From Pseudocalidococcus azoricus BACA0444 (GTDB lineage: Bacteria; Cyanobacteriota; Cyanobacteriia; Thermosynechococcales; Thermosynechococcaceae): DNA of 64,000 bases. The translations under genes and the position numbers were made by a program. This document shows positions 62,134 through 64,000 of this stretch, in pieces. The DNA lies in assembly GCF_031729055.1 (NCBI RefSeq), contig NZ_JAVMIP010000003.1, positions 1 to 64,000 of the forward strand, written 5' to 3'. Each line of letters starts with the position of its first letter. Positions within the stretch are counted from its first letter, which is position 1. A model generated the notes under the pieces. The model saw only the letters and a list, made by a program, of their open reading frames with translations, had not been told where the DNA came from and ran no database searches.

Positions 62134-62178
62134 TTGACATCGTGGGGGTCACTGGTTCGAGTCCAGTTGTGTCCATAA
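62134..62178 (+). repeat. attachment site attR (45-bp direct repeat)
   Basis: This is an exact copy of 51453-51497, the 3' part of tRNA-Val without the D arm or 5' acceptor strand. It is the displaced end of the original tRNA gene. Confidence 0.95.
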
Positions 62179-62284
62179 AGCTAAAACCCTTATTTGACAA
62201 GGCTTTCAGGGATTGAAAAATTTGGTAATCTCTTTTAGTAAAGGGCAGATAAAATAAGGGAAGATTGTTCTTTTAGTGCCTATG

Positions 62285-63061
62285 TGAAACGTCCCTGGTT
62301 TCCTACGTTGCCCGACCTGTGGCTCAGACGACATCATGAAGAATGGGACGACCAGACGGGGGAAGCAAAACTATAAATGCCGTGATTGTGGTCGCCAGTT
62401 TGTGGAGAATCCTGAGTGGAAACGACGAGCCCCAGACACGACGGCAATAATTGACAGCTTGCTATGAGAGAAAATCCGATTGGCCGGTATTGCTCCTGTG
62501 CTTCAGGTGTCAGAGTCTTGGTTACAAGGATATGTCAATCAATACGATGAAACAGCCGTGACACGCCAATTGCAGGTCATGCCTAAGCCCAAAGGAGCAT
62601 TAACAGTACAAATGATGAGTTGTGGTCATTTGTCGATGACAAAGGCAACAAGCAGTGGGTATGGCTGGCCCTTGATGTCACAACATGAGAGATAGTCCGT
62701 TGTCACATTGGTCTTCGCTCAAAAGACTCTGCTCTAAGATTATGGCAATTACTGCCAGCAGTGTATCGACAATGCGCCATGACTTACACCGACTATTGGG
62801 AAGCGTACAAGACCAGATTACCGAGTAAGCGACATTGTGCCGTGGGCAAGGAAACGGGCTTGACCGTTACATTGAACGCTTCAACAACACGTTATGACAC
62901 GGGTATCACGATTAGTGAGACAGATGTTATCGTTCTCCAAGAAGCTGGAGAATCACATTAGTGCTATTTGGGATTTTATCCATTACTACAATGAACAGAT
63001 TCGTTTAGAGAAGGCAATGAGTGCAAATCAAGCTGTCTTTTCCTCATCCGTCACTAAATAG
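62285..63061 (+). pseudogene. IS1-family transposase, decayed
   Basis: Pieces in several frames give an IS1 InsAB protein: CPTCGSDDIMKNGTTRRGKQ, YKCRDCGRQFV (zinc finger), then DELWSFVDDKGNKQWVWLAL, and a later YTDYWEAYK with NHISAIWDFIHYYNEQIRLE. Stops (near 62465 and 62688) and frameshifts break it. It lies just outside attR, so it belongs to the chromosome side or inserted later. Terminal repeats were not located. Confidence 0.75.
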
Positions 63062-63101
63062 GACTACCGATAAGCTTATTGAAGCCACATAACACCAAAA
63101 T

Positions 63102-63608
63102 TTATTGGGAATTGGAGTTAATGTTGGGGCTGGGGGACTCTGGGGATGGGCTAGGGATAGGCGAATTGGCTTGTACCCCGGCAGCGATGACCCAACCTTC
63201 CAGGCCACCACTGGTTTTAACTCGGTAGAACTTCCCATCAGAACTGGCTTCGAGAATAGTGACGGTTTCATTCAAGGCTACTCCCCCTAAGGTGACTTCT
63301 GCACGACTGGGGCCACTACGAACACTCAAGCCAATCGGTTCGATCACCGTTCCATTCGACTCTGGGGCTGCGACTGTGGAAGTTGGGCTCGGGGTTGGGG
63401 TTGATTGAGGCACAGGTGGACTGGCAACTGGGGTAGGTTTGGGTTTGGGAGGCGGGCCCGTAATCGGGAATTCATTTTCAAATTCGGGGCGCGGAGGTGA
63501 ACCAGTCAAGGGCATAACCAGTAAATAGTATCCACCAGCCAAAAGAAACAGGATAATTCCCAGGCCCAGGATTGTTCCTAAAGTTTTTGACCACATCAGT
63601 TTTGCCAT
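63102..63608 (-). CDS. membrane-anchored SH3b-domain protein
   Basis: From ATG 63608 the 168-residue protein has one N-terminal membrane helix (LGTILGLGIILFLLAGGYYL) and a long proline-rich linker (PPPKPKPTPVASPPVPQSTP). A bacterial SH3 domain follows (GLSVRSGPSRAEVTLGGVAL, DGKFYRVKTSGGLEGWVI). SH3b domains often bind peptidoglycan peptides, so a periplasmic wall role is likely. ATG 63632 is an alternative start. Confidence 0.75.
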   Translation of the reverse strand: MAKLMWSKTLGTILGLGIILFLLAGGYYLLVMPLTGSPPRPEFENEFPITGPPPKPKPTPVASPPVPQSTPTPSPTSTVAAPESNGTVIEPIGLSVRSGPSRAEVTLGGVALNETVTILEASSDGKFYRVKTSGGLEGWVIAAGVQANSPIPSPSPESPSPNINSNSQ

Positions 63609-63699
63609 CTCAACACGGATCAGCCGCAACAATTTTAGATAATCATAATCAAGACTTTAACTAATCAACTGTCATTTGTCGAATTTCATCTAGAGTCGT

Positions 63700-63957
63700 T
63701 TAATCTGTAGAATCTGAAGAATTGGAGTCAAACTCAATTGCAAATTTAATGCGAGCTTTGCCTTTGATCCAACTTGTTTAACCTAGCTCTAAAAGTTCTG
63801 CATCAACACCCGTTGTAGAAATTTCTGGGTTTAACTCAACATAACCTTTATTTAGTTCGCTAATAGCTGAAGCTAAATCATCTAAAAATTGATAGGAGTC
63901 GCTGATAATTCCTTGAACTAGTGGATTTAACAGGAGAGAAAGACGAAACTCTCCCAT
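63700..63957 (-). pseudogene. small gene with an internal stop
   Basis: ATG 63957 opens MGEFRLSLLLNPLVQGIISD to DAELLELG, where TAA (63778-63780) stops it. The same frame continues TSWIKGKARIKFAIEFDSNS to a TAA at 63700-63702. The continuation looks protein-like (beta strand IKFAIEFD), so one stop codon probably split a gene of about 85 residues. The family is not recognised. Confidence 0.5.
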
Positions 63958-64000
63958 ACTTAAGGACACTACTGAGTTTTCATTTTGGACATGCTTAAAT

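Larger units (their letters stand above)
51453..62178 (+). mobile_element. integrated 10.7-kb island in tRNA-Val, without virion genes
   Basis: The borders are the two 45-bp repeats. Inside, a leftward pair of genes (coiled-coil protein, DNA-binding protein) faces a rightward group (SWIM finger, two small proteins, Rad52-like, small protein). A leftward replication group follows (primase-helicase, MT-A70, 66-residue protein, RuvC-like, HTH protein), then an excisionase-like gene and a rightward repressor-like and integrase pair. No capsid, portal, tail or conjugation genes are present. The content resembles a phage satellite or an integrative plasmid. A relative sits at 1.6-2.45 kb. Confidence 0.85.

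Noticed and set aside
51421..62178. Complete prophage
   Set aside because: No portal, capsid, tail, large terminase, lysin or holin gene could be found; only integration, replication and recombination functions are present.
1..64000. CRISPR array
   Set aside because: No run of regularly spaced direct repeats of 25-40 bases was seen. The short tandem repeats found (10-12 bases) have no spacers.

Overview
The window is a piece of a cyanobacterial chromosome. The evidence is a set of photosynthesis and carbon-fixation genes: chlH, psaF, psaJ, psbZ, the carboxysome shell gene ccmP, and the fbp-zwf-opcA cluster. Together with the gene set, the frequent palindrome CCAGGCCTGG and the scarcity of the usual cyanobacterial HIP1 octamer (GCGATCGC) suggest a Thermosynechococcus or Synechococcus PCC 6312-like unicellular strain. 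The species is inference; the phylum is secure.

Left end (1-6605): a pile-up of mobile DNA. An IS4-type element with dead transposase (54-1164) truncates a phage-type tyrosine integrase. Next to it is a 3' fragment of a tRNA-Pro gene flanked on both sides by paired integrase-arm-like repeats, then two small island genes and their operator region. An IS1-type element (2452-6605) sits in that region. It is itself split by a second, intact IS1-type transposon (2926-6372) with perfect 18-bp ends and an 8-bp target duplication. That inner transposon carries three passenger genes, including an XRE/ImmA-type regulator-protease.

Backbone (7049-39105): a guanidine hydrolase gene with its HypA-type nickel chaperone; tRNA-Leu and tRNA-Ser; ccmP with a pentapeptide-repeat gene; then an acquired block (12.2-15.9 kb) bounded by direct copies of the fbp upstream region. 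This block holds a DNA methyltransferase fused to an endonuclease-like domain and an Rpn-family nuclease. It is followed by fbp-zwf-opcA, a GNAT enzyme, a sugar-binding lipoprotein, an MlaE-type lipid permease with DUF3119 and DUF3086 genes, a cysteine desulfurase, ispH, a CbiO-like ATPase, ExbB/ExbD and chlH.

Accessory block (39.3-45.1 kb): an AT-rich two-gene unit (DUF4365-like plus an unknown) and a run of small toxin-antitoxin genes in various states of decay, inserted between chlH and aroC.

Backbone again (45592-51494): aroC, psbZ, ribH, an RRM protein gene, a lipid-A-disaccharide-synthase-like gene, psaF-psaJ, tsaD and tRNA-Val(GAC).

Integrated island (51453-62178): a complete 10.7-kb element inserted in the 3' half of tRNA-Val, bounded by 45-bp perfect direct repeats. 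It carries an integrase, a repressor-like and an excisionase-like gene, a primase-helicase, a RuvC-like nuclease, an MT-A70 methyltransferase, a Rad52-like annealing protein and a SWIM-finger protein, but no capsid or tail genes. Its leftmost two genes and control region are homologous to the remnant at 1.6-2.45 kb, so the two loci are relatives with different tRNA targets and different operator sequences. The window ends with a decayed IS1 copy, an SH3-domain membrane protein gene and a small broken gene.
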